DNA of 64,000 nt from Lithodes maja. Lineage: Eukaryota; Arthropoda; Malacostraca; Decapoda; Lithodidae. The notes below the pieces were generated by a model. That model was not told where the DNA came from. It saw only the letters and a program-made list of their open reading frames with translations, and ran no database searches. Position numbers and translations under genes: made by a program. Below, in pieces: positions 9,103 to 20,456 of this stretch. Numbering within the stretch: position 1 is the stretch's first letter; every line of letters starts with the position of its first letter. Location: the NCBI GenBank assembly GCA_037953745.1, contig JBAKBP010007950.1, positions 31,279 through 95,278 of the forward strand, read 5' to 3'.

Positions 9103-11316
9103 ATGGTACGTCCATCCAACCCCACTACCCCGGACCAGGCTAAGGCACACCCTGTCCCCGTCCCACGCGATCTCACGGACTCTCCACCTGACCTTTCTCA
9201 ACTCTCTGGGGCTTCCGCCCTAGACGCATCCGTACCTACTCGTACCGTACCAGCTCAAACCTCTGACTCTCTCCTCATTGTCCGCTCTCCGGCGCCTTCC
9301 TCGGCTTCGACTTTGGTAGGCGTGGAGTGTGTCACCTCTCTTTCCGATTCTTCATTAGTTCAGCCTGCTCTTTCTTCTACAGCTTCCTCTTCCATATCCC
9401 TCCCCGCTCCGCCGGTTCTGCCCTCTTCTCTTCCGTCGTTTGCTATCCCTTCTACTGCATCTGCCGCTCTTCCTTCCTCCATTGCTTCCTCATCTCACAT
9501 AGTCACTTTCGAACCATATTCTCCTTCTTTTTCTTCTTCTTCAGTTCCTTCGCCTTCGGTTCCATCTACTTCAGTTTCTTCTTCTGCTCGCCCTCGTTCT
9601 TCTATTCTTCCTCTCTCCGATCTCTTTGCCCCTGCCGATTTTGTTAAATTCTTTTCTATCCCCGCCTCAGCCCCTCTTGCCGGAGATGACCTTCTGTTCC
9701 ACCTCAGTCTCCTTCAGAGGGTGGGCAAGGATGTCACTTTCCACTCTCGTCATGATCATTCCCGTCTAGTTACAGTGCAAAACGAGAGTCAGGCTGCTGC
9801 TATGGCAGCCTTTGCAGATCCCAACGGTACTCCCATCCCTGCTTTTAAAGACCAAAGAATGAACTCGTGCACAGGTACTGTCCTGATCCCTTCTTATATC
9901 CAACTCGGTGATCGGGACTTCAAAGATTGTGCCGACCTTATTGGGAAGGCCGTTGTTGCTCAAGACCATGTTGTAATTAATATTGTCTGTTACACCATCC
10001 AACCTCGCCACAATCGCCGCTATCCCTCTAATATTGCTAAAATAACGTTCGATGGTCATATTCTCCCTTCTCACGTTATTGTCGGTGGTACTCGCATCGA
10101 CGTCTTGGAATCCCTTCCCCGCCCTCAGCAGTGCAGGGGTTGCTGGCGTTTTGGCCATCCCATGAAATACTGTCGCTCTCTCAACCCCGCCTCTCCTACA
10201 TGCCCGTACTGTGCGCAACCTGGCCATATTGCTGATGCATGCCCGTCTCCGACCCCCTGCTGCCTCAACTGTAAAGCCTCCCATCCTGCCTATTCCCATG
10301 ATTGCCCCGTTTACAAATTTGAATCTGAGGTTACAATTCTTAAAGCAAAACAAGGCCTTACTCACTCTGCTGCCCGTAAGGAAGCTCTTCGCCTGGGCTT
10401 CTCACCTCGTCCGATTTCTGCACTTCTCTCTCACCCTCCCGTCTCTTCTTCCACTCCCTCCGTTCCGCTTCCCTTGTCCTCGTCCTCCTCTTCCTCTCCT
10501 TCCTCTGTTCCGCTCTCTATCCCTTCTTCCCTTCCTTCTACGCCTTCGGTTTCTTCTGTCTCCACTCCTCCTCTTACTGTCTCTTCGTCTTCTATCCCTT
10601 TGTCTAACTCTTTCTCTGTGCTTGACTCTTCTACTCCTACTTCCGTTTCCTCTCCTCGCCCTCGCCCCTCTTCTTCTGGTTTGGCTCAACGTCCCACCCG
10701 CCAGCGGTCCCATCCCAAGCCTTCCTCTCGTTCTCCTCCTCCCTCGTCTCGTGGTTCCCTTTCCTTCCGGTCTCCTGTCTCTACCAAACGGATTTCCAAA
10801 ATTCCTTCCCGTACCTCCCGTTCTCCCTCTCCCCACTCCTCTTCTAAACGCAGGGACTTCCACCGTACTGTCCGGAGTCCGAGTCCCGGTGAGAAGAAGA
10901 AAAAGAGGTTGCCTCCTTCCTCCACCCCTCCTTCCTCCTCCTCTCTATCTCTTTCTTCTTCTTCCTGCCTTCGCCCTCCCTCTGTCTTAAACATGTCCTT
11001 TGAGTCCATTCCCAAGATTCGAGCCTTTCTCGATTCTTCTCGTCCCCCGCCTCTTACCGTTTCAGCTGACATTCATCCCGTCCCCTCTACACTGCCCCTT
11101 ACCCCTCAACCGCCTCCTCCTTCCCCTGTCCCCCCCTCTTCCGTCTCTACCCCTTCCCGACCTTCTTCTCTTCCTTCTGTCTCTCTTTCGTTCTCTGCCT
11201 TTCCCTCCTCTCACTCTGGCCCTCCTCTTTCTTCTTCTCTTTCGCTGTCAAGCCTCCCTATGCCCCCCGGTTTTCGGTCCTCCCCTCTGCCTCCTTCTCT
11301 TCTGTCTCCCCGTTAA
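9103..11316 (+). CDS. LINE ORF1, Gag-like nucleic-acid-binding protein
   Basis: 737 codons, open throughout. I start it at the ATG at 9103 (MVRPSNPTT) because the open frame upstream to 8905 has no ATG. Residues about 343-400 hold three consecutive zinc knuckles: CRGCWRFGHPMKYC, CPYCAQPGHIADAC and CCLNCKASHPAYSHDC. This is the arrangement known from I-group ORF1 proteins, which coat the element RNA and chaperone it during target-primed reverse transcription. The segments before and after are serine/proline-rich low complexity, with RS-like arginine-serine stretches at about residues 520-610. That composition produces long antisense and alternate-frame open frames that I treat as shadows. The protein would act with ORF2 in the element RNP. 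Expression cannot be judged from sequence. Confidence 0.85.
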   Translation: MVRPSNPTTPDQAKAHPVPVPRDLTDSPPDLSQLSGASALDASVPTRTVPAQTSDSLLIVRSPAPSSASTLVGVECVTSLSDSSLVQPALSSTASSSISLPAPPVLPSSLPSFAIPSTASAALPSSIASSSHIVTFEPYSPSFSSSSVPSPSVPSTSVSSSARPRSSILPLSDLFAPADFVKFFSIPASAPLAGDDLLFHLSLLQRVGKDVTFHSRHDHSRLVTVQNESQAAAMAAFADPNGTPIPAFKDQRMNSCTGTVLIPSYIQLGDRDFKDCADLIGKAVVAQDHVVINIVCYTIQPRHNRRYPSNIAKITFDGHILPSHVIVGGTRIDVLESLPRPQQCRGCWRFGHPMKYCRSLNPASPTCPYCAQPGHIADACPSPTPCCLNCKASHPAYSHDCPVYKFESEVTILKAKQGLTHSAARKEALRLGFSPRPISALLSHPPVSSSTPSVPLPLSSSSSSSPSSVPLSIPSSLPSTPSVSSVSTPPLTVSSSSIPLSNSFSVLDSSTPTSVSSPRPRPSSSGLAQRPTRQRSHPKPSSRSPPPSSRGSLSFRSPVSTKRISKIPSRTSRSPSPHSSSKRRDFHRTVRSPSPGEKKKKRLPPSSTPPSSSSLSLSSSSCLRPPSVLNMSFESIPKIRAFLDSSRPPPLTVSADIHPVPSTLPLTPQPPPPSPVPPSSVSTPSRPSSLPSVSLSFSAFPSSHSGPPLSSSLSLSSLPMPPGFRSSPLPPSLLSPR

Positions 11317-11701
11317 CCCATCCACCTCTTCATTGTTGTACATAAGTGTGTATTTTTCCCTTTCTCATTATTTGTCTTTATCTGTCTCCCCGTTCGCCCA
11401 TCCGGCTTTTCATTGTTGTGCATAAGTGTGTATTCTTCCCTTTCTTTTTTTGTTGGCTTTTGCCTCCTTTTAATTCTCCACGTTCTCCTCATTCGCCTTT
11501 TCTTAGTTGTCCATAAGTGTGTGTGTTTTACCTTTATTGTTCTTTGTGTATATTTCTTTCCTTCTATGTGTGTCCTTCCTCTTTTTCTGTGCGTTCTTAT
11601 TTTCGGTGGCTTTTGCCTCCTTTTATGGTTTTCTTTTGTCTGTTTTCGTTGTTTTTTCGTCCTTTGTCTCCTCTTAGTTTCTTTTTTCTTTTTCTTTAAT
11701 T

Positions 11702-14700
11702 ATGTCCATTTTGCAGTGGAATCTTCGTAGTCTTAATGCTCAAAGGATTGACTTACGTTTTCTTCTTTCTCTTCACTCCCCTAAGGTCGTTTGTCTTCAG
11801 GAGACTCGTCTTTTCTCTCCTCCTGTTCCCTTTCCTCATTACTCTTTTTATAGTTCTCCCCACTCTCTCTATGATACTTGTCTTCTTATTCATCGTTCTG
11901 TCCCTTTTGAAGAGCTGTCCTTTTCTACTCATTTCCCTTGCACCTTTGCTAGAGTCTATCTTGACCGCTGGTTCACAGTGGTTTCTGTGTATTTGTCGCC
12001 TTCTCTTCCCATCGATTTTACCGAATTCTCCGGGATTTTATCTAAGTTGCCCACTCCATTCTTAGTCCTTGGTGATTTTAATGGTCGGCACACCTTGTGG
12101 GGTGACAATGTTATTTCGCCCCGGGGTCGTCGGCTTGAACCTTTTCTCTCGGCCCGTAATCTTTTTATCCTTAATTCTGGTGCTCCTACTCATTTTGATG
12201 CTCGGACTCGTACGTTTTCCTGTATCGATCTTTCCCTGTGTTCCCCTTCCGTTTCCCTTGATTTTCATTGGTCAGTTCTCGAGAATTCTCACAATTCCGA
12301 CCATTTTCCCATTCTCCTTTCTCTGACTACCTACTCTCCTACTCCTAACTCCCCTCGTTGGTGCTTCCAGCGGGCGGACTGGTCTTCTTTCGCTTCCCTT
12401 ACTGTTCCTTCTTTGCTTCCTCCTCCTTTCTCATCGGTCCGTGTCATGCTCTCGTTTTTTCTGGATCTGGTTTTCGGTGCTGCTTTGACGTCCGTTCCCC
12501 GGACATCTCGCCCTTTCTCGTCTAAATGCGTCCCTTGGTGGTCTCCTGAGTGTTCCAGGGCCCTCCGGGTTAAACGGGCGGCTTGGAAGAGTTTTCGCCG
12601 TAAGCGTCTCACCCCTGCTTCTCAGGAGTCATTTTTTCTCTTTCGCCGTGCGTCTGCTCTTTTCCGTCGTACTACCAAAGCCGCTAAACGCCGGAGTTGG
12701 GAGTCCTATGTTTCTTCTCTTACGTCTCGCACTCCTGTCGCTTCGGTTTGGAAACGTATTCGTAAGATCTCTGGTAAACATCTTCCCTTCCGTGCTCCAG
12801 TCCTCCGCATTGATGGTGTTTCTGTGGCAGACTCCGAAACAATTGCTAATCGATTGGGCTCGTACTTTAGCTCAGTTAGTAGTGGTTCTCACCTCTCTGC
12901 TGAGTTTCACTCGCTTAAAGTCGTTGCGGAAAGTACTCCAATTACTTTTAGTCTTTCCTCTGACGAATCCTATAATGCTCCTTTTTCCTCATCTGAGTTA
13001 CGCACCGCTCTCCGTGCCTGTAAGAACACTTCTGAGGGTCCTGATGGTATCCATTATCTCATGCTCAAACATCTTTCCTCGCAAGCTCTGGTCTTCTTGT
13101 TAGCTCTCTATAACAAGATTTGGTCTTCTGGTGTTTTCCCTCCCTCTTGGAGTACTGCCCTGACCATCCCTTTTCTTAAACCTGGCAAGTCTGGGTTCTC
13201 CCCACAGGACTATCGCCCTATTGTCCTTACCAGTTGCCTGTGTAAACTCTGAACGTATGATTAACGCTCGTCTCATGTGGATTCTTGAGTCGCGCCATTT
13301 GTTGTCTTCTTCCCAGTTCGGGTTCAGACGTGCTCGTAGTACGCTTGACCCCCTCATTCGCTTGGAATCTTATATCAGGACAGCTTTTGCTCGTCGTCAA
13401 ACTGTCATTGCTGTTTTTTTCGATCTCGAAAAAGCCTATGATTCTACCTGGAAGTACCACATTTTGCGTCAGCTCCGTTCTTGTGGCATTTACGGTAATC
13501 TAGGAGTCTTTATTCAGAATTTTCTTTCTTCTCGGTCCTTTCGTGTCAGAGTCGCTTCCCACTTATCTCGTCTTTACCCTCAGTTGGAAGGTGTCCCTCA
13601 GGGTTGTGTCCTGAGTACCATCCTTTTTCTCATTGCTATCAACGGTATCGTGTCTTCTCTTCCTGTCGGGGTTCGGTCTTCCTTGTATGTCGACGACTTT
13701 GCGATTTACGCAGCCGACTCAGATATTGCTGCTTTACGTCTTCTTATCCAATCCGCTATTCTGGCTGTTTCTTCATGGGCAACCCACCACGGGTTCCGTT
13801 TTTCCACCTCCAAATCCTGCGCGATGTCCTTTACTCGTTGCCATTCTATTCCTCATCCTCCTCTTACTCTTTATGGTACTGCCCTCCCTTATCGTTCCTC
13901 TACTACTTTTTTGGGTCTTACTTTTGATTCTCGTCTTAATTGGTCCGCTCATGTTTCTTCTCTCAAGGTTGCTGCCTTACTCCGCCTCCGCCTTCTTCAG
14001 TCCTTGTCCCACCTCACTTGGGGTGCTGATCGAGCACTTCTTCTTCGGCTTCATACGGTTCTTGTCCTCTCTAAGTTGGATTATGGCTGTCAAGTTTACT
14101 CTTCAGCCTCTGCTTCTGTTCTCCATGCTCTTGATTCTGTTCATCACTCTGGTCTTCGTCTTGCTCTTGGTGCTTTTCGTTCCTCTCCTGTTGAAAGCCT
14201 CTATGCTGAGTCTGGTTTCCCTTCTCTTTATCGCCGTCGGGCTCTCCTGTCCCTTCGTTCTTACGCTCGCCTTCAACAATTCCCATCTTCATTTCTTTCC
14301 CTTCCCCCTTCGGTCGTTGCTACTTTTTCGTCTCACCCCCGTCTTGGTTCTCCGTTTTCTGTCCGCATGCTCTCGCTGCTCGCATCGTGCTCTTTCCCTG
14401 TTTCTAACGTCCTCCCTTTCCGCTTTTGCTCTTTTCCCCCCTGGCTTTTCCCTCGTCCTTCGGTTTGCCCTTCCATCCTCCCTTGTTCCAAGTCCTCTAC
14501 TTCTCCCCTCGTTCTTCGGTCTCGTTTCTTAGATCACCTCTCTCTTCACGCTACAACCACTCCTGTGTTTACTGATGGCTCCAAGACGTCGGTAGGCGTG
14601 GGGTTTGCCGTCCTTTTTCCCACTTGCTCGTATCAATATTCTTTACCTTCCGTTGCCAGTATATTAACTGCTGAACTTTATGCTATTTTTATTGCCCTCC

Positions 14701-15392
14701 GTTTTATGTGTTCCTTCCCCTCCTCGTCCTTTACTTTGTTCTCTGATTCTCTCAGTGCTCTACTTATCTTACAGTCCTCCCCTGCTCTACACCCTTTAGT
14801 TCTTTCCATTCAGGAATGGCTTTTCCGCCTTTCCGTCCGCAAAAAGCTTGTACGTTTTTGCTGGGTTCCCAGTCACGTTGGCGTTTGCGGTAATGAGCGG
14901 GTTGATTGCCTTGCTCGTTCTGCTGCCGTGCGGGGTACCCGCTCCTCACTTGCTGTCCCGGCCTCTGATTTCTTCCCTGCCTTGTCCAGGTTTCTTTGGT
15001 CGAGGTGGCAGACTCAGTGGTCCGCTATCTCCGTTAATAAACTTCGTTCTGTCAAACCGTCCGTTTCTGGGTGGTCTGATCCCTCCCACCGTAATCGCCG
15101 ATGGGAGACGGCTTTGGCCCGTCTCCGCATTGGCCACACCAGACTTACCCATTCGTTTTTAATGTCCCGTTCTCCTCCGACTCTTTGCTCGCGCTGTACC
15201 GTTCAGCTTTCTGTCTCCCATATTTTCCTCGATTGCCCCTTATTTTCCGTTGCCCGCGCGCGTTTCTTCCCTTTTCTGGCTTTCCTCCGCCGGCCGCCAT
15301 GTCTTGCAGATTTTCTTTCTGAATCTCCCTCGTTTTCTATCTCCCGTATTATGTCCTTCCTTCATCATGTTCGAGTTCTCGATGATATTTAG
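11702..15392 (+). pseudogene. LINE ORF2: APE endonuclease, reverse transcriptase, RNase H (one frameshift)
   Basis: About 1230 codons in two frames. The first frame (11702-13252) starts at ATG with the endonuclease (SILQWNLRSLNAQ, LQETRL, LGDFNGRHTLWG, SDHFPI) and enters the RT at YRPIVL. A small indel near 13245 shifts to the frame that ends at 15392. There the RT continues with FFDLEKAYDS, GVPQGCVLS and the catalytic YVDDF (about 13685). RNase H follows with FTDGSK, ELYAI, SDSLSALL and WVPSHVGVCGNERVDCLA (14567-14915). A C-terminal CxxC...H...C cluster lies near 15187-15235. All catalytic motifs are present, so only the frameshift makes this copy defective. The enzyme would nick target DNA and reverse-transcribe the element RNA. 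Confidence 0.9.
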
Positions 15393-15480
15393 TTAACTTC
15401 CTTCCCGTCTTTACCTATTTCGTGCCATATGGCCTTTGTCGCCTGGTGCGTTGCCTTCATTAATGTAATGTAATGTAATG

Positions 15481-15969
15481 CCTAACTAGAATACAATGTA
15501 AAATCTATCTATTGGCCCGTTCCCCACTTTTCAATTCTTGTTGTTTTTTACTTTGTTTGCTGGGGATGGCCAACTCGAGACAGAGCCCTAACAGGGACAA
15601 CACAACACTACAGAAAAACAATGACCACACAAAAACACAACACATATTCACACACATTTAGGTCACCCAGGAGAAGACCCGGAGACCAGGGATCACCAAG
15701 GTCACTTTGGCACTCTCCTGGCCCCCGACCACCCGGACAAGTTCTGGTCTCAGCAGGCAGACATGCAGTAAGCCGAAACCACACGCCCACCCACCATCTT
15801 CCAGGTGCACCCTTCATATTTACCGGCTACCCGGGTCAGGCGCCTGATGGACTATTATCTAGTCCAACTGGCGCTCGACCCCTCCTCCCAAATGACCACG
15901 TATTCACTCATCTATTCACAAGCATTCTCCATTCATTCTGTTACGCTGACCAGCTTGCCAGAATGTACT
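15481..15969. other. No gene; fragment of the AGACAGAGCCC repeat
   Basis: At 15553-15605 the block CTGGGGATGGCCAACTCGAGACAGAGCCC resembles part of the duplicated unit at 6606-6650 and 8119-8165. The rest (15610-15969) is moderately GC-rich, without recognised coding or repeat identity. Confidence 0.5.
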
Positions 15970-17741
15970 TGTGACTCGCTAGCACTCACCACGGCAGTGA
16001 AATGGGCTATAATAATCGTAGAACGATATTCTTTCTTTGTTAGTATTCATGTTGTCACAGACAGATCAGTGTTTGCCTTTATTCTTGTCTGTGACACTTA
16101 GAAGTATTTTATATCCATGGTAGTGATTATAACATGCAGCGCGTGAGAGAGAGAGAGAGAGAGAGTCGGAGGGGAGAGCGAAGAGGCAGTGTGTGTGCGT
16201 ATGTACGTGTGCATTCCTCGCTCGGTGGGTCCGCCCGCTCGCTATTGGACGGCGGGCCTGGCATGGCATATGACGTCTGCTTGTCATGTGACGTAGCGGC
16301 CTGTGATTGGTCGCAGAGCTCATCTGGTGGCCAGACTCGGTACTTCTCTCCTTCTCTCTCGTCAGAACATTGTATCGCACGCTCGGCCCTACAAGTCCCT
16401 CGCATTCTGTCCCACATCTAACCCCCTTTACTGCTGTGCCTCTCTCTGAACTCCTTCTTTCCAATACTTCTTATCTTTATTCAATTACCCATCCCTTCTG
16501 GTTCTCGCCTACGACTTCCATAGTCGGCCAGTCGTATTACCAGCGCCTGTTCTCACATATATGTTTTGCACCAGCTTTAGAGGTTATTAGAATCATAGTC
16601 ACATGGATTCATATTGTTGGGTGCTTCTAATTATTTGGTTGTTCTTCATTACTATTTAATGCTAGACAGTGGAGGGTATCTTTGGTCGTTGTCTGTGTTA
16701 TGTATATGGCAAGTCAGAGCCTGTACGACTTCGACGGAGCTAGGTAGCCTGTAGTACACCCTTGTGCATATTTTCCTTTGCGAGCTTACCAGTATACAAG
16801 CGAAGGGTTCTTGCCTACTCTTGCTTGTATACTTGCTAACTCATTTTGTTGACCTTTGAGGAGCGCCAGGGTAAGACCAGATACTTGAGATCTGGACTTA
16901 CCAAGAGAGCCTCCTAGTCACTTAATGTAAGATAAGGGAAATCTGTTCAGGGGAGACAGTAGGCTGCGAGCATGCTTGAGCTCTGCCTAGGCTCCCTGTA
17001 CCTTTATGCTTCTGCTAGACTTTATTAGTAAGAAAGACAGCATTTTGTTAATTAACTTTAACCGCGTATGCTTTAGCAATTATTCACGTATTGTTTTAGC
17101 CTAGGTTGATGCATAGTGCACAACCCAGTATGGCTGTTACTTTGGCTAATGAAGTACTGTTTTTGAGTTGCTGTTGTTAGTGCTGTCACAGAGTTGTTGC
17201 ACTATCTTGTTTCCATATATATGTATCCTACTTTTTGGTGTATTTAAGATACACGCTTTGGTGTCCTGCCCCCTGCATTATTCCTGTTCTATATTCGACG
17301 AGCATCTTAAGAGCATCAGACGTTTTCAGAAGATTCCATATCTGTTTGATGTAGGACTAGACTTCAAGTGTTTTCATAGAGCATTGATGAGTTTTAGTGT
17401 TGAGTTCAGACTCACACTAATGATAACGTAAGCATATAATCTTTTATTAAATCTTGTCATAGTTTATTTAAGCATTGTTATTACTTGAGAGCTTTTTATT
17501 AACGTAATTACTCTTCTTGTGAGTAGGCTTTGCCTTCACCGGAAAACCTTTGTAGAAGTACACTTAACCCAGTTAATTGATACCCCGTTATCCAGTAGAT
17601 TAACTCTGGAGGGTTTAAGTGATTTGTTCACCGGCTTAATAGTTCGAGGGTTTGGAATTAGCGTACCGTTGTTGCAGATCTAGCCTATCTTGTAGTCCAA
17701 TATTAAGTGCCCTTGTTTATTTTGTTGTGCCGGTCGTAACA
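15970..17741 (+). repeat. Gypsy-1 5' LTR (left edge uncertain)
   Basis: The right edge is firm: ...CGTAACA at 17735-17741, two bases before the PBS, as in Gypsy-2 and Gypsy-3. The left edge is a guess. TGTGACT at 15970 or TGTGACA at 16090 could be the start, since the other elements begin TGTGACG. A GA-repeat promoter-like segment at about 16146-16170 sits where the other two LTRs also have GAGAGA tracts. A conserved hairpin lies at 16870-16902. Confidence 0.6.
16870..16902 (+). promoter_or_regulatory. Conserved LTR hairpin (Gypsy-1)
   Basis: Outer stem GGTAAG/CTTACC, A-A mismatch, inner stem CCAGAT/ATCTGG, loop ACTTGAG. It is preceded by CGCCAG and followed by AAGAGAGC. The same architecture occurs in Gypsy-2 and Gypsy-3 LTRs with compensatory stem changes. 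Function unknown. Confidence 0.75.
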
Positions 17742-17743
17742 AA

Positions 17744-17753
17744 TGGCGACCTT
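17744..17753 (+). promoter_or_regulatory. Primer-binding site of Gypsy-1
   Basis: TGGCGACCTT two bases after the LTR end. It begins with TGG, the complement of a tRNA CCA end. The same ten bases follow the LTR in Gypsy-2 and Gypsy-3. The cognate tRNA was not identified. Confidence 0.8.
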
Positions 17754-18009
17754 AGTCCAGGATATAATGAACAGAGTTTTGCAGGATTTTTTTTGGGAGA
17801 AATCTTATTCGCCATTTTTGGGTTCGATTTTATTTCTTGCAGTGTTGGCAGTGGACATTGTTTTTGAGGATATATGGAACTTGTTGGAGTTTATTGGTGA
17901 CCTAGTATTGCACTTAAAAACATCTTCAAATATTTTTTGTGAATAAAGCTACGCGAGAGTTTGGCTACTTTTGTCTTGACTTGGGATTTTTTTTTTTTTT
18001 GACTCCATC

Positions 18010-19390
18010 ATGTCGTCACTGGACGGGTTTGAGCATAGTGAGGGTACAGTGCAAGAGACAGGCGAGAAGGTGGAGAAGGTGGAGTTGTTTGACGGCGTTC
18101 GGGTGGTGAACGGTGAGGAGGATGCTCGGAGGTTTTTGGAGGAGCCTGTGTCGGCGGACCGGGTGTCGGGGCTGGACCGGTACGGATTGCAGTGTATAGC
18201 CACGGTCTTACGGTTTTCTTGCACTAGCGGTTGGTCAAGAAGTGAGCTGGTTACCTGTGTGCTCTGTGCATGAGGCTTCGGGTGGAGCGGGAGCTGGGGC
18301 ACCTTCGTCCCAGCCCCCATTCCACTCAACTCCTGTCATGGCACCCCCTCGGGTTCCGGAGCCGAGTACGTTCCCACAGGCCGATATCTGCTGGCGGTTG
18401 GGTATGCCTCTAGGTGACTCACTGGGTGGGTCCCAGCTAGTAGCACCCCCTCCTCAAGGTTTGTCTCCCGAGATGTTGTTTCAGCTCGAGCTCGCCAAAC
18501 TCGAGCAGCGAAAGCATGAGGCTGAGCTCAGGCAGCAGCAGCAGAAGCATGAGGCTGAGCTCAAGCAGCGAGAGGCTGAGCTCAAGTATGAGTCTGCAAG
18601 GTATTGTGCCGATGTTGACCTAGAGAAAACTCGTGTAGAGGTGACGGGGAACCGTTTTGTCCAGAGGGGTCGACCCCATGACCAGTCCCTGTCGCATCCA
18701 CTAAAGTTGGTTCCAGAGTTTGATGAGTCAGGAGTTACAGAATTCTTTCTCCGTTTTAAGAAAAAGTGCCGGGAGCACCAATGGCCTGAGGAGAAGTGGG
18801 CAGCCCTTGTTTCTTCACGATTGACGGGGAAAGCACTCAAGGCGTACGATGCTTTGCCCCTAGATTCCTGTGTGAATTATGAGGCGTTGAAAGAGGCTGT
18901 CCTGAGGGCATATGAGTTGCAGCCAGAGACCTATAGGCTGAAGTTTAGGGCTCTTCCTAAGCGAAAGGAGATACTTTCCAGGAACACGCTAGAGAACTAT
19001 CAGATGCGTTTGAGAATTGGTTGAGGTCGGAGAAAGCAACTACTTTTGATGCGGTGAAGCAATTAGTGTTGTTAGAACAATTCTTTAAGTGCACTGGTGG
19101 GGACTTGACTCTTAACCTGAAAGAAAAGCAACCTAAAACTCTGCAGGAGGCGGCTGAGTTGGCTGACCTCAGGTTGTCGTTAATTCGTGGGTGCGGGTCT
19201 GCCCAGAGAGCTGAGGCAGGTAACAAGGGGTGTACCACCCCACCCCCCAACCCCCGAACTAATGATACAACAAATTATCCTACTAAGAGCACTGTTGCCA
19301 ATTTTGAACCCAAGTCGAAATCCTTCTCGTTAAAGAAAGGCCAGGGCCCTTCCCCACCCCAGGGGAATTCAAGGAGTGAGGTGGAGTGTT
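18010..19390 (+). pseudogene. Gypsy-1 gag (frameshifted)
   Basis: It starts at ATG 18010 (MSSLDGFEHSE). It shifts frame near 18250 and again near 19020, and is cut at the zinc knuckle by the TTAA element. Homology to the intact Gypsy-3 Gag covers the N-terminal GLDRYGLQ block, a charged coiled-coil of EAELRQQQQKHEAELKQ type at 18480-18600, the capsid-like segment with LTGKALKAYDALPL and AYELQPETYRLKFR, and FFKCTGGDLTLNLKEK. The knuckle resumes at 20457 as KCHKKGHIARSC. The protein would have been the particle-forming structural polyprotein. It is not functional now. Confidence 0.85.
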
Positions 19391-19900
19391 TTAACCTAAG
19401 AAGTGCGCATGGGGGGTATGAGACACCACACTCCTGTGCTGATGTATTTGAGCTGTTCCCATCACTAACATCATTATTTTACCATAAATAGCATTAATAC
19501 TTATCCATATGCGCCTATTATAGGTTGATTATAAAGGTATTAACCTGTTACAACAATAAAACAAGAGGAAACAGTGTTTGGATGGTCAAAATCGGCGATA
19601 CAGGCCGGGAGTTACATAATGTATGGCTGAGGCGACCTCCCTGCCCTCCTCCCCTCCCCTTGTCTGGAGAGACACTGTTACGCAATAGTCTCTCTCTCGC
19701 TCTTTCCCACGCTTGGTAACAGTGATGACAACGCCCTGCTACCAACTCGCTAATGTTAGCACGAAAATAGACCACAGAATAAGGGAATAACAGGGTAAAT
19801 AGGCGATAACTAAAGGAGGGGAGGAAAGTGGGTAAGGAGGGGAGGTGGAGGAGTGATATTTGGCATGGCCCAGGAGCAAAAAAAAATTAAAAAATTAAAA

Positions 19901-19948
<48 letters not shown>

Positions 19949-20456
19949 TTGTCTAGCGGGGGTTTTTGGGCTTATTTGGGCATATTCAGGCCCTCCTGCA
20001 TGATAAATCAAGTATCTGCATGAAAACAAAATTATTTAGAAAAAAACTAGGCGCTAAAAGCTTCAAAATGAGACCAGAACGAGCTACGTAGCACTCGTGG
20101 TTCTCATACAGTGATACCAGTAACATGGGAGTTTAGCATATAGCGGCATATTTTTCCCAGCTATGCTCACTACTGGCTACACTGCCGGCCTCTCGAGAAC
20201 ACAGGGAACATGAGTTAATGGGCGGCAGTAAGCCCTGGGAGTTGCTGTCTGGCCCGCTGCGCTCCCGGCCATTTGCACTCTATTTTAACCCTTTAAAAGC
20301 CTTAATAATGCTCCTAACTTGCTGCAAATTGGAACCGGACTTAAGTCCGACCCTGATCTTTAAGGGTTAAATGGATTTTTTTTCCCTTACTCTTAAGAGT
20401 CTTCCCGCAGTCCGCCGGGGGAACTCTTAAGAGTCTCCCGGCAGTTCCCGGGTTAA
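19391..20456. mobile_element. TTAA element inserted in Gypsy-1 gag
   Basis: TTAA at 19391-19394 and 20453-20456 flank about 1.06 kb. Removing the insert and one TTAA re-forms the zinc-knuckle reading frame seen in Gypsy-2 and Gypsy-3. The left end starts TTAACCTAAGAAGTGCGC. The right end in reverse complement starts TTAACCCGGGAACTGCC. Near the right end are two direct repeats (20389-20451) each centred on the palindrome ACTCTTAAGAGT. A 40-base T-run (19904-19943) and a second TTAA element (19942-20370) lie inside. No transposase frame. Parts resemble 23765-23853 (inverted) and 28790-28900. Confidence 0.8.
19942..20370. mobile_element. TTAA-flanked miniature element, family A, copy 2 (nested)
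   Basis: 429 bp, TTAA at 19942-19945 and 20367-20370. It aligns throughout with 2691-3106, including GGCGCTAAAAGCTTCAAAATG, CTGCCGGCCTCTCGAGAAC and CCGGCCATTTGCACTC. The right end in reverse complement is TTAACCCTTAAAG. It is nested inside the larger TTAA element. Confidence 0.75.

Larger units (their letters stand above)
8297..15480 (+). mobile_element. Near-complete I-group LINE (about 7.2 kb)
   Basis: A non-LTR retrotransposon with a GC-rich 5' leader (8297-9102, starting CCCCGCCGTTGGGGGGCC), ORF1 (9103-11316), a 385-bp CT-rich spacer, ORF2 (11702-15392) and a 3' terminus made of (TAATG)4 at 15461-15480. RNase H after the RT together with a zinc-knuckle ORF1 is characteristic of the I group (I, Nimb and relatives). 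Strong pyrimidine bias and high Ser/Pro/Phe content set it apart from its AT-rich flanks. The 5' end is placed where homology between the two copies of the upstream duplication ends. I found no certain target-site duplication. One frameshift in ORF2 is the only clear lesion seen. Confidence 0.9.

Noticed and set aside
9327..11425. Several long frames overlapping LINE ORF1 on both strands (for example 9766-10365 minus, 10211-10990 plus, 10402-10863 minus)
   Set aside because: They are Leu/Ser/Arg-rich by-products of the pyrimidine-rich low-complexity coding sequence and have no domains; the zinc knuckles define the true frame.
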